Below, in pieces: positions 1 through 6,487 of a DNA stretch of 7,076 nucleotides. Position 1 is the stretch's first letter; each line of letters begins with the position of its first letter. Source of the stretch: Legionellaceae bacterium. GTDB taxonomy: Bacteria > Pseudomonadota > Gammaproteobacteria > Legionellales > Legionellaceae. The stretch lies in NCBI GenBank assembly GCA_947473535.1, contig CANJFK010000045.1, positions 1 to 7,076 on the forward strand, in the 5' to 3' direction. Below the pieces are notes generated by a model. That model was not told where the DNA came from and ran no database searches. It saw nothing but the letters and a program-made list of their open reading frames with translations. The position numbers were made by a program, and so were the translations under genes.

Positions 1-69
1 GTGTAACCACTGTTCTACATCAATGCTTCCATCGGATTGTAAAGGCGTCCCTTCTTTTACTTTGACCAT
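1..69 (-). CDS. relA: RelA, (p)ppGpp synthetase, N-terminal fragment (cut by window edge)
   Basis: Only the first 23 codons are present. The reading frame starts at the ATG at 69-67 and stays open to base 1. It begins [14 protein letters not shown] and continues with an acidic stretch ending in EQWLH, which resembles the start of gammaproteobacterial RelA (MV-V-r... followed by a D-E-W segment). RelA is the ribosome-associated enzyme that makes (p)ppGpp from GTP/GDP and ATP when uncharged tRNA enters the A site. The start lies 13 nt inside the end of rlmD, in another frame. A purine-rich GAAGGA just upstream, inside rlmD, can act as ribosome binding site. The rlmD-relA order is the same as in E. 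coli, and this synteny carries much of the call. No catalytic domain is visible, so the assignment rests on a short N-terminus plus context. Confidence 0.75.
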   Translation of the reverse strand, partial: MVKVKEGTPLQSDGSIDVEQWLH

Positions 70-1403
70 GATTCCTTCACAAATAAAGCAATTGATTCTA
101 CATGTGACGTGTGAGGGAACATATCCATCACCCCGGCGGCCATCATGCGAAATCCATGCTGATTAACCAAGATATCGGCGTCTCTCGCCAACGTTGCAGG
201 ATTACACGATACATACACAATACGCTCAGGATTAATCTTGTCAATTTGTTTGACGATTGCCATAGCGCCCGTGCGTGGAGGATCGAGTAAAAGTTTGCTA
301 AATTGTTGCGGTGTAAAACGTAACAAGGCTTGCTCATCATCCAGATTCGCGCATAAAAAATCAGTGTTTATTAATGCATTAGCCGTTGCATTCATGCTTG
401 CGCGCTGAACCATAGTCTGGCTGCCTTCAACACCCACGACCTTCAAACAGTATTTAGCCATTGGTAATGAAAAATTTCCCAACCCACAAAATAAATCGAG
501 CACAACATCGTGCGGTTCTAATGCCAATAAATTAATCGCATGCGTAACCATGCGCTGGTTTAAATTTGCATTAACCTGGGTGAAATCCGTCGGATGAAAT
601 TGAAAATGTATACCATGTTCAGGCAAGCGATACGTTAACATATCGCCAGCGTCGAGGGGATAAAATAAATACACACTATCTGGCCCAGCCGGTTGTAGAA
701 AAATACGGAATGCTGCCGCTCGCGCAAATTGTCGTATCTTTTCTTCATCATCAGGGCTTAAGGCTGATAAATTCCTAAAAATCAGCGCAATATCATCATC
801 ACCAGCAGCCACTTCGATTTGAGCAATACAATGTGGATCATCCAATCCATCAATTAATTGACGTAAAGAGCCAATTTCAGCATCAACTCGTGCATTAAGC
901 ACGGGACATTGATTGATTTCGGTGATGTAACGCGGATTGTTTTTTTCTCTGAACCCCACCAGGGCAGCTTGTTTTTTTTCAACATAACGAACACTTAAAC
1001 GTGCTTTATTACGATAATGCCAAAGCGGACTCGTCAACGGATCTAAAATTGATTCCGGCTGGCAATGCCCGACGCGGGACAATATATCCAGAAGTAAGGC
1101 CTGTTTTTCGTGAATTTGTGCAACACCATCGAGATGCTGCAATGAGCAACCACCACAAAGCGAGTAATGCGGACAGTGGGGCTCGACGCGATGGATGGAC
1201 GGTTCAATAACGGTTACTAATTGACCTTCATCAAAATCACTTTTTTTTCGCGTGTAGCGGAATGTGACGGTTTCATTCGGTAGCGCGCCATCAATAAATG
1301 TCGTCTTACCATCAATTCGAGCAATACCACGACCATCGTGGCTAAATTTTTCAACTTGTGCAGTCACGGGATCTGCCGAAAGTCGTTGAAGTCTTCTACG
1401 CAT
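57..1403 (-). CDS. rlmD: RlmD (RumA), 23S rRNA m5U1939 methyltransferase
   Basis: A 448-residue protein of normal family length. It is predicted to transfer a methyl group from S-adenosylmethionine to U1939 of 23S rRNA. An N-terminal TRAM RNA-binding domain spans about residues 10-66. The four cysteines that hold the [4Fe-4S] cluster of this family are at 77, 83, 86 ([10 protein letters not shown]) and 166. The SAM-binding motif [12 protein letters not shown] is at 303-314, followed by DPPRTGA at 374-380. The catalytic nucleophile is Cys400 in [11 protein letters not shown], and the general base is probably Glu436 in HTSHVES. The gene starts 10 nt after the rluB stop codon, and its last 13 nt overlap relA. 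The rlmD-relA pairing separates it from the paralogues RlmC and TrmA. No defects are seen. Confidence 0.96.
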   Translation of the reverse strand: MRRRLQRLSADPVTAQVEKFSHDGRGIARIDGKTTFIDGALPNETVTFRYTRKKSDFDEGQLVTVIEPSIHRVEPHCPHYSLCGGCSLQHLDGVAQIHEKQALLLDILSRVGHCQPESILDPLTSPLWHYRNKARLSVRYVEKKQAALVGFREKNNPRYITEINQCPVLNARVDAEIGSLRQLIDGLDDPHCIAQIEVAAGDDDIALIFRNLSALSPDDEEKIRQFARAAAFRIFLQPAGPDSVYLFYPLDAGDMLTYRLPEHGIHFQFHPTDFTQVNANLNQRMVTHAINLLALEPHDVVLDLFCGLGNFSLPMAKYCLKVVGVEGSQTMVQRASMNATANALINTDFLCANLDDEQALLRFTPQQFSKLLLDPPRTGAMAIVKQIDKINPERIVYVSCNPATLARDADILVNQHGFRMMAAGVMDMFPHTSHVESIALFVKESWSK

Positions 1404-1413
1404 TAATCATATC

Positions 1414-2145
1414 TCACAACGTTAAAATAAAGTCATCCACTTCCTTGGGAGTCAGCTCCACAGAGTCTCCGCGAGCGAGTGAGCGCGGCATGTACAGTTT
1501 TCCATAACGTATCCGAATCAAACGACTCACGTCCACACCTTGTGACTGCCACAACCGCCTTACCTCGCGATTGCGTCCTTCACTCAAAACAACATGATAC
1601 CAACTATTGGTTCCTTCACCACCACGGTATTCAATTTTTTTAAATTTGGCCGTGCCGTCGTCAAGCGTAACGCCTTTCAATAGTGCGTTAATCACCTCTG
1701 GACTTATTTGCCCATAAACACGCACCGCATACTCACGTTCCAATTCATATTTGGGATGCATCAAACGATTAGCTAACTCACCATTATTTGTAAACAGTAA
1801 CAAGCCTGACGTATTGATATCAAGTCGTCCCACTTGAACCCAACGGCCTTGTTTTAGATGCGGTAAATGATCAAATACGGTTCTAGTATGCTTCGGATCG
1901 TGTCGACTTGAAATTTCACCAACGGGCTTATGATAAAGCAAAATTCTAGTTTTATAGGCAATTTTTAATGGATTGTCGATAATCCGACCTTTAACACTAA
2001 TTTTATCATCAGACGTTGCTGAATCGCCTAATTTCGCAGTGGTGCCATTCACTTGCACCAAGCCACTCTCAATCCAACGTTCCATTTCACGTCTGGAACC
2101 GTACCCTGCTTGACTTAGCAGTTTTTGTAATCGTTCGCTACTCAT
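1414..2145 (-). CDS. rluB: RluB-type 23S rRNA pseudouridine synthase
   Basis: A 243-residue member of the RsuA/RluB/RluE/RluF pseudouridine synthases. An S4 RNA-binding domain occupies about residues 3-48, starting ERLQKLLSQAGYGSRRE. The catalytic domain carries the signature GRLDINTSGLLLFTNNG at 107-122, with Asp109 as expected nucleophile, and the family motif EGRNREVRRLW at 189-199. RluB converts U2605 of 23S rRNA to pseudouridine. Membership in the RluB subgroup, rather than RsuA or RluE/F, is supported by its place directly after scpA-scpB, a very common arrangement. The protein lacks the long basic C-terminal tail of E. coli RluB, as do many homologues. The start ATG lies 8 nt inside the end of scpB, with GGGAG six bases upstream, which suggests translational coupling. 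Confidence 0.93.
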   Translation of the reverse strand: MSSERLQKLLSQAGYGSRREMERWIESGLVQVNGTTAKLGDSATSDDKISVKGRIIDNPLKIAYKTRILLYHKPVGEISSRHDPKHTRTVFDHLPHLKQGRWVQVGRLDINTSGLLLFTNNGELANRLMHPKYELEREYAVRVYGQISPEVINALLKGVTLDDGTAKFKKIEYRGGEGTNSWYHVVLSEGRNREVRRLWQSQGVDVSRLIRIRYGKLYMPRSLARGDSVELTPKEVDDFILTL

Positions 2146-2662
2146 TTATCGCTCCCAGTAAGGGTAGATCTTTTATACTCGCCAGATTAAAATAATCAAG
2201 AAATAATTTAGTTGTGGTATAGACTGCCGGCTTACCAGGAACATCCCGGTGACCTGCAATGCGAACCCATTCTCGCTCAAGTAACGTTTTTAAAATAGAA
2301 CTACTCACGGCCACTCCACGAATATCTTCAATATCAGCACGCGTAACCGGTTGTCGGTAGGCAATAATCGACAATATTTCTAACAGTGCGCTGGAATATT
2401 TTACTGGTTTTTCAGCAAATAAACGAGCAACCCAAGAAGAAAACTGCACTTTCGTTTGTAAACAATACCCACTCGCCAGACATTTTAACTCAATTGACCG
2501 CATCGCATAATCATGAGACAAGCTTCCCAACACCTGTTCTATCTGCATCTTGGTTGGTTTTTGATCATCATCAAACACGGCAAGCATTCGATCCATGGGC
2601 AATGGCTCGCCGCTACTCATGAGCAGCGCTTCAATGATTTGCTTTAACAGTGTGTCGTCCAT
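2138..2662 (-). CDS. scpB: ScpB, segregation and condensation protein B
   Basis: A 174-residue ScpB made of two winged-helix domains, roughly residues 1-80 and 85-160. The best family signature is ILSIIAYRQPVTRADIEDIRG at about 96-116, followed by LLEREWVRIAGHRDVPGKPAVY. ScpB dimers bind the linker of ScpA within the SMC-ScpAB condensin complex that compacts and segregates the chromosome. The length is short but within the range for the family. A good ribosome binding site, AAGGA at 2675-2671, lies 8 nt before the ATG. This site is just outside the palindromic insertion that separates the gene from scpA. The end overlaps rluB by 8 nt. No smc gene is in the window. Confidence 0.95.
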   Translation of the reverse strand: MDDTLLKQIIEALLMSSGEPLPMDRMLAVFDDDQKPTKMQIEQVLGSLSHDYAMRSIELKCLASGYCLQTKVQFSSWVARLFAEKPVKYSSALLEILSIIAYRQPVTRADIEDIRGVAVSSSILKTLLEREWVRIAGHRDVPGKPAVYTTTKLFLDYFNLASIKDLPLLGAINE

Positions 2663-2673
2663 TTAATAGATCC

Positions 2674-2680
2674 TTAACAC
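2674..2680. repeat. Left copy of 7-bp direct repeat (target-site duplication)
   Basis: TTAACAC directly abuts the left end of the palindromic element and recurs at its right end (2836-2842). On the minus strand it reads GTGTTAA and now supplies the first bases of the scpB ribosome binding site region (GTGTTAAGGAT). Two 7-bp copies at the exact edges of an inverted-repeat element are best explained as a target-site duplication. Confidence 0.75.
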
Positions 2681-2835
2681 TCGATTCCGCAGTTTTTAAA
2701 GCTTAACTCCGATCCGTTCGGGCTGAGGAGGCGTTTACGCCGTCTCGAAGCCTATGCACCAAGGCTTCGAGACGAGGCTAACGCCTCTCCTCAGCCCGAA
2801 CGGATCGGGGTAAATTGAAAACCTGCGGAATCGAA
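2681..2835. mobile_element. MITE-like 155-bp imperfect palindrome between scpA and scpB
   Basis: A non-coding element built as a long inverted repeat. The outer arms are a perfect 12-bp match (2681-2692 TCGATTCCGCAG with 2823-2834). An AT-rich, imperfectly paired zone follows, then a perfect 22-bp stem (2709-2730 with 2787-2808) and a perfect 13-bp inner stem (2741-2753 with 2762-2774) around an 8-nt loop. Between the last two stems, each side holds its own small hairpin: GCGTTTACGC at 2731-2740 and AGGCTAACGCCT at 2775-2786. A 7-bp direct repeat flanks the element. There is no ORF, so any transposition would need a transposase in trans. The core words CCGTTCGGGCTGAG and CTTCGAGACG resemble interspersed palindromes known from many proteobacterial genomes (recalled, not searched). 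Transcribed within the operon, it would fold into a strong hairpin, but no U-tract follows on the minus strand. Confidence 0.82.
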
Positions 2836-2842
2836 TTAACAC
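2836..2842. repeat. Right copy of 7-bp direct repeat (target-site duplication)
   Basis: A second TTAACAC, identical to 2674-2680, lies at the right edge of the palindromic element. It contains the scpA stop codon (TAA on the minus strand at 2838-2836) and most of the last Cys codon. The duplication left the scpA reading frame and its stop intact. Confidence 0.75.
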
Positions 2843-3618
2843 GCTCTAATGTAAATCGGCGTGTATTCAGCTGCTTGCGTTACCACCACTAACGTTTGTT
2901 TAGCTAACTCCAACATCGCTAACAACGAAACCACAAGCCCCATCCGCCCTTCATCAACCGTAAACAAACTCACGAAATCGACCAATGATTCATCATTTAA
3001 TCGCTGTAATATCATGGCCATGCGTTCACGTACCGACAACGGCTCTCGGCTAATTTGATGATGGGTCAAATTTGTTTGACGTTGCAGCAAACCATTCATC
3101 GCGTCAACCAATGCAGACAGCGTCATCTCGGGAACTGCTCTCTTATCAATCAGATGACGCGTGCTCACGAGCACTTGAAATAAATCCCGCTCTCGCCGCT
3201 CTAACGTATCCATTATCAACGCTGTCTGCTTGAATTGTTCATACACCTGCAAACGCCTGACCAACTCCATGCGCGGATCGACTTCCTCGCCATCCTGTTC
3301 ATTCGGACTAACAGGCAACAAAAGCCGCGACTTGATTTCTGCAAGCACGGCGGCCATCACAAGGTAATCGGCCGCTAATTCCATACGCCGCTCCTCCATC
3401 AAATCAATATATTGCATATATTGCTGCGTAATAATCAACATTGGAATATCCAAAATATTAATATTTTGCCGGCGAATCAAATACAATAATAAATCAAGGG
3501 GGCCCGCGAACGAATCCAACAATACTTCCAGCGCATCCGGTGGAATAAACAAATCATGCGGTGCGTCCGTGTATGGCTTACCTGCAATAACAGCCAATAC
3601 GGGCGCCGACACGTCCAT
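2836..3618 (-). CDS. scpA: ScpA, segregation and condensation protein A (kleisin)
   Basis: A 260-residue bacterial kleisin that bridges the SMC head and neck and binds the ScpB dimer in condensin. The N-terminal signature is clear: LFIPPDALEVLLDSFAGPLD at 23-42, followed by LLLYLIRRQNINILDIPM to residue 60, where the region that contacts the SMC neck lies. A helical segment LAADYLVMAAVLAEIKSRLLLP at 81-102 and a charged linker near 105-115 follow. The C-terminal winged helix ends ELAKQTLVVVTQAAEYTPIY. The leader of about 22 residues before LFIPP is usual in gammaproteobacterial relatives. The ATG shares its A with the trpS stop codon (TAATG), indicating coupled translation. The stop codon is immediately next to the palindromic insertion that now separates this gene from scpB. 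Confidence 0.95.
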   Translation of the reverse strand: MDVSAPVLAVIAGKPYTDAPHDLFIPPDALEVLLDSFAGPLDLLLYLIRRQNINILDIPMLIITQQYMQYIDLMEERRMELAADYLVMAAVLAEIKSRLLLPVSPNEQDGEEVDPRMELVRRLQVYEQFKQTALIMDTLERRERDLFQVLVSTRHLIDKRAVPEMTLSALVDAMNGLLQRQTNLTHHQISREPLSVRERMAMILQRLNDESLVDFVSLFTVDEGRMGLVVSLLAMLELAKQTLVVVTQAAEYTPIYIRAC

Positions 3619-4829
3619 TAATAATCCAACCCCATGGCGACACGAACATCGTTTAGCGTTTTAACCGCCTCTTCTCGCGCTTGCTCACTGCCTTCAGCCA
3701 CGATACGCTTGACCGAACCAAGATCCGCCTCATACTCTTTGATAGATACTTGAATGGGCTGTAATTCTTTATTGATAGAATCAATCACCGGTCGCTTGCA
3801 ATCAACACAGCCAATGCCGGCTGTACGACAACCCACTTGAACCCAATCTTTAACGGTTTCATCCGAGTAAACTTTATGAAGTTGCCATACTGGGCATTTG
3901 TCTGGGTCGCCGGGATCGGTACGCTTTACTCGAGCGGGATCGGTCGGCATCGTTAGAATTTTTTTCTCAACTTGCGCTGGTTCTTCACGGAGGGAAATCG
4001 AATTATTGTACGATTTTGACATCTTTTGTCCGTCAAGTCCTGGCATTTTGGCATGTTCCGTCAACATGGCTTGCGGTTCAGGTAGAATAATTTTTCCGGA
4101 GCCATCAAGAAAGCCTAGTAAGCGCTCTTTATCCCCTATCGATAAATTATGTTGGTTACTAAGCATCGCTCGTGCTGTTTTCAGTGACTCATGGCAACCT
4201 TCCTGCTGAAACGCCTTGCGAAGCTGCGTGTATAATTTACCATTTTTCTTACCCATTTTCTTAATGGCTTCAATCGCTAAGCCTTCGAAGTTTGGCTCGC
4301 GTCCATAGAGGTAATTAAAACGCCGAGCAACCTCACGAATCAATTCAATGTGAGCGACCTGATCATCACCAACCGGCACTAAATCCGCTTTGTAAAGCAA
4401 TACGTCAGCACTTTGCAACAGGGGGTATCCCAAAAATCCGTAAGTAGATAAATCTTTTTCATGTAATTTATCTTGCTGATCTTTGTAAGTCGGAACGCGC
4501 TCGAGCCAGCCCAAAGGCGTTATCATTGAAAGCAACAGATGCAACTCAGCATGCTCAGGAACCCACGACTGAATAAAAAGACGTGATAAGCTGGGATTAA
4601 TCCCACAAGCCAACCAATCAACAATCATTTCCCAAAGATAGCGCTCTATCCGACCTGGTTCATCATAATGTGTGGTTAAACCGTGCCAATCCGCTACAAA
4701 AAAAAGGCAATCGTATTGATGCTGTAGTTTCACCCAATTTTTAAGTACGCCATGATAATGGCCAAGGTGTAAGCGGCCGCTGGCGCGCATGCCTGAAACA
4801 ACTCGCTTATTGTTACTAAACGCTGACAT
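3618..4829 (-). CDS. trpS: Tryptophanyl-tRNA synthetase, long form with a putative [4Fe-4S] site
   Basis: A 403-residue class I aminoacyl-tRNA synthetase that charges tRNA-Trp in the cytoplasm. The HIGH-type motif is HLGH at 21-24 in GRLHLGHYHG, and the KMSKS loop is at 269-273. The conserved substrate pocket segment VPVGDDQVAHIELIREVARRFN spans 151-172. Two features set it apart from the roughly 330-residue E. coli enzyme. First, about 65 extra residues (near 182-245, rich in Lys and Gln) precede the KMSKS region. Second, the C-terminal helical domain has cysteines at 312, 334, 341 and 344 (C-x21-C-x6-C-x2-C), close to the C-x22-C-x6-C-x2-C cluster site of Thermotoga maritima TrpRS. GAGG six bases upstream supports the start. 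The gene lies 42 nt downstream of yciO and shares one base with scpA. Confidence 0.95.
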   Translation of the reverse strand: MSAFSNNKRVVSGMRASGRLHLGHYHGVLKNWVKLQHQYDCLFFVADWHGLTTHYDEPGRIERYLWEMIVDWLACGINPSLSRLFIQSWVPEHAELHLLLSMITPLGWLERVPTYKDQQDKLHEKDLSTYGFLGYPLLQSADVLLYKADLVPVGDDQVAHIELIREVARRFNYLYGREPNFEGLAIEAIKKMGKKNGKLYTQLRKAFQQEGCHESLKTARAMLSNQHNLSIGDKERLLGFLDGSGKIILPEPQAMLTEHAKMPGLDGQKMSKSYNNSISLREEPAQVEKKILTMPTDPARVKRTDPGDPDKCPVWQLHKVYSDETVKDWVQVGCRTAGIGCVDCKRPVIDSINKELQPIQVSIKEYEADLGSVKRIVAEGSEQAREEAVKTLNDVRVAMGLDY

Positions 4830-4871
4830 TGATAGCCTCTGTTAAATTTAATGATTGAAAAATATGAAAAA

Positions 4872-5492
4872 TTATCTAAACGGTTCTGGATCCCCTTTCC
4901 CCTCGCGCAAAACCACAGGATACTCGCCTGTCAAATCAACCACCGTCGTTGGTTCATGCCCACAATTTCCGCCATCAATAATCAAATCAATCTGGTTTCC
5001 CAATAAATCTTTGATGGCCTCGGGCTCGCTTAGCGGCACAGTTGCGCCCGGTAATATCAAGGTGGTGCTCATGAGCGGCGCATCAAGGCACTCCAATAAC
5101 GATAACGTAATCACATGCTCGGGCACTCGCAATCCAAGGGTCTTACGTTTCGGATGCAACATCAACCGTGGTACCTCATGCGTCGCATTCAATATAAACG
5201 TATAAGCGCCGGGCGTGAATGCTTTCAATAACCGAAAAATAGGGTTACTTACTTGAGCGTACGTACCCAACTGCGACAAGTCTCGGCAAACCAGCGTCAT
5301 GTTGTGATCTTTACCCAGTTGCCGTAAACGTCGAATACGTTCCAAAGCCGACTTATTACCCAAACTACAACCCAGGGCATACCCTGAATCCGTTGGATAA
5401 ACAATTAATCCCCCATCCTCAATAATTGCAACCGCTTGTCGGAGCAAGCGCGATTGTGGGTTATCTGGATGAATTGCAAAAATCTGACTCAT
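4872..5492 (-). CDS. yciO: YciO, Sua5/YrdC/YciO-family protein
   Basis: A 206-residue protein, the same length as E. coli YciO and closely similar from the first residue: MSQIFAIHPDNPQ at the start, YPTDSGYALG at 32-41, RLRQLGKDHNMTLVCRDLS at 55-73, KRKTLGLRVP at 115-124 and PTTVVDLTGEYPVVLREG at 181-198. The family fold binds ATP and RNA. Sua5/TsaC relatives make threonylcarbamoyl-AMP for the tRNA t6A37 modification, whereas the exact role of YciO is less settled. The start at 5492 was chosen over an upstream in-frame ATG at 5525. It matches the family N-terminus, gives an ATGA overlap with the end of rnm, and has AAGGGA about 5 nt upstream. Adjacency to rnm is the same as in E. coli. Confidence 0.93.
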   Translation of the reverse strand: MSQIFAIHPDNPQSRLLRQAVAIIEDGGLIVYPTDSGYALGCSLGNKSALERIRRLRQLGKDHNMTLVCRDLSQLGTYAQVSNPIFRLLKAFTPGAYTFILNATHEVPRLMLHPKRKTLGLRVPEHVITLSLLECLDAPLMSTTLILPGATVPLSEPEAIKDLLGNQIDLIIDGGNCGHEPTTVVDLTGEYPVVLREGKGDPEPFR

Positions 5493-6340
5493 AATATTCC
5501 CTTTACAGTAGTCCATTGGTGCCAAATGGGTGTACAGTTTACTGGTAACTTTTGTTGCCGGCCGAGTGGGACACGTGATCCTGTATCGCTATGGAAATCA
5601 GAACCCGTTGAGGCTAACAATTCAAAGCGTAAACAAAGGCCCGTAAGCTCTTTTATTTGTGTTACAGTCATTTCACCAGAAACCACTTCAATCCCGGCGC
5701 CCCCAGCTGACTTAAACGCCACGATCAACTCATGTAACTTCGAGCGAGTCAATTTATATTTGAGTGGATGAGCAATAACAGCTTGCCCCCCTGCTCGCAC
5801 GATACCATCAACCACGGCATCCAGGCTCAACCATGGCGTTGACACATAGGCCGGCCGCCCTTGGCAGAGGAATCGTTTAAATGCGGTTTTCATGTCGGGC
5901 GTTACCCCTTCATTAACCAACACTTGAGCAAAATGCGGACGGCCTACCCGCCCGTGCCCTGCAAGATCACAGGCTTTTTTATAGGCGTCCTGTACACCGC
6001 AGGTTGTCAATCGTTCCGCAATTTGTATGGCGCGTGCAATACGGCTCTCATTTTGCTGTTCAATTAAAGCACATAGATCGGCGTCATCTGGCTTAATATT
6101 TAACCCAAGAATATGAATGTCATATTTTTTCCAACGGGCGCTGAATTCTATCCCATTAATAATTTGGATACCGGTATTACTCGCCGCGGCAATAAGTGGC
6201 GCAAGCCCGGCCACCGTATCATGGTCAGTAAGCGCAAGCAGTTTTATGCCCGCTTGTATCGCTTTGTTGATGAGCGCTTCTGGGCTTAATGCGCCATCAG
6301 AAAAGTGACTGTGGCAATGCAGATCGATCATTCGGTCCAT
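5489..6340 (-). CDS. rnm: Rnm (YciV/TrpH), PHP-domain 5'-3' exoribonuclease RNase AM
   Basis: A 283-residue PHP-family phosphoesterase, close in length to E. coli Rnm (about 290). The expected metal ligands are all visible: His8 and His10 in DLHCHSHFSDG with Asp15, Asp39/His40 in ALTDHDT, Glu65 in GIEFSA, His76 in DIHILGL, His191 in AHP, and Asp248/His250 in TGSDFH. E. coli RNase AM trims 5' ends of rRNAs and other short RNAs and also hydrolyses 3',5'-nucleotide bisphosphates. The first ATG (6340) was kept, but a second in-frame ATG at 6331 would begin MIDLHCHS and is equally plausible, since neither has a strong ribosome binding site. This is the first gene of the minus-strand operon. Its stop overlaps the yciO start (ATGA). 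Confidence 0.92.
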   Translation of the reverse strand: MDRMIDLHCHSHFSDGALSPEALINKAIQAGIKLLALTDHDTVAGLAPLIAAASNTGIQIINGIEFSARWKKYDIHILGLNIKPDDADLCALIEQQNESRIARAIQIAERLTTCGVQDAYKKACDLAGHGRVGRPHFAQVLVNEGVTPDMKTAFKRFLCQGRPAYVSTPWLSLDAVVDGIVRAGGQAVIAHPLKYKLTRSKLHELIVAFKSAGGAGIEVVSGEMTVTQIKELTGLCLRFELLASTGSDFHSDTGSRVPLGRQQKLPVNCTPIWHQWTTVKGIL

Positions 6341-6366
6341 CTAAGTAAGCTTTATAAACGTTAATC

Positions 6367-6395
6367 AATATAATCGATCTTGACTAAAATATCCA
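6367..6395 (-). promoter_or_regulatory. Candidate promoter for the rnm-yciO-trpS-scp-rluB-rlmD-relA operon
   Basis: On the minus strand TGGATA (6395-6390, four of six matches to the -35 consensus) is followed, after 17 nt, by TATATT (6372-6367, five of six matches to the -10). Transcription would start near 6360, about 20 nt before rnm. The region is AT-rich, so chance matches are likely. Confidence 0.4.
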
Positions 6396-6412
6396 TTTCA
6401 ACGTCAATTATG

Positions 6413-6442
6413 TTGTAAGACGACGCATTAGTTTGCTACGAT
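6413..6442 (+). promoter_or_regulatory. Candidate extended -10 promoter for the Cys-rich peptide gene
   Basis: TTGTAA (6413-6418) is separated by 18 nt from TACGAT (6437-6442), each with four of six consensus matches. A TG one base before the -10 (TGCTACGAT) makes it an extended -10 element. Transcription would start near 6450, leaving a leader of roughly 40 nt. No obvious operator palindrome or metal-regulator box was recognised around it. Confidence 0.4.
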
Positions 6443-6487
6443 GATGATGGTATTACATTAATTTCTAAAAATACAAGGAAGATATTC

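Noticed and set aside
2681..2835. Interpreting the palindrome as an ordinary intrinsic terminator
   Set aside because: No U-tract follows the stem in the direction of the operon; the flanking 7-bp repeats and two-level structure fit an inserted element better.
3898..4209. Plus-strand open frame of 103 codons inside trpS
   Set aside because: Antisense shadow of a well-conserved enzyme; composition looks like reversed coding sequence, with no recognisable motif. The same applies to the frames at 4855-5205 and 5436-5771.
5493..5525. Upstream ATG for yciO adding eleven residues
   Set aside because: The family begins MSQ-F-IHPDNP at 5492, where an ATGA overlap with rnm and a good ribosome binding site are found.
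6380..6407. Inverted pair TTGAC ... GTCAA in the divergent intergenic region as an operator or overlapping -35 boxes
   Set aside because: The arms are only five bases, 18 nt apart, and neither has a convincing -10 at the correct distance; likely chance in AT-rich DNA.
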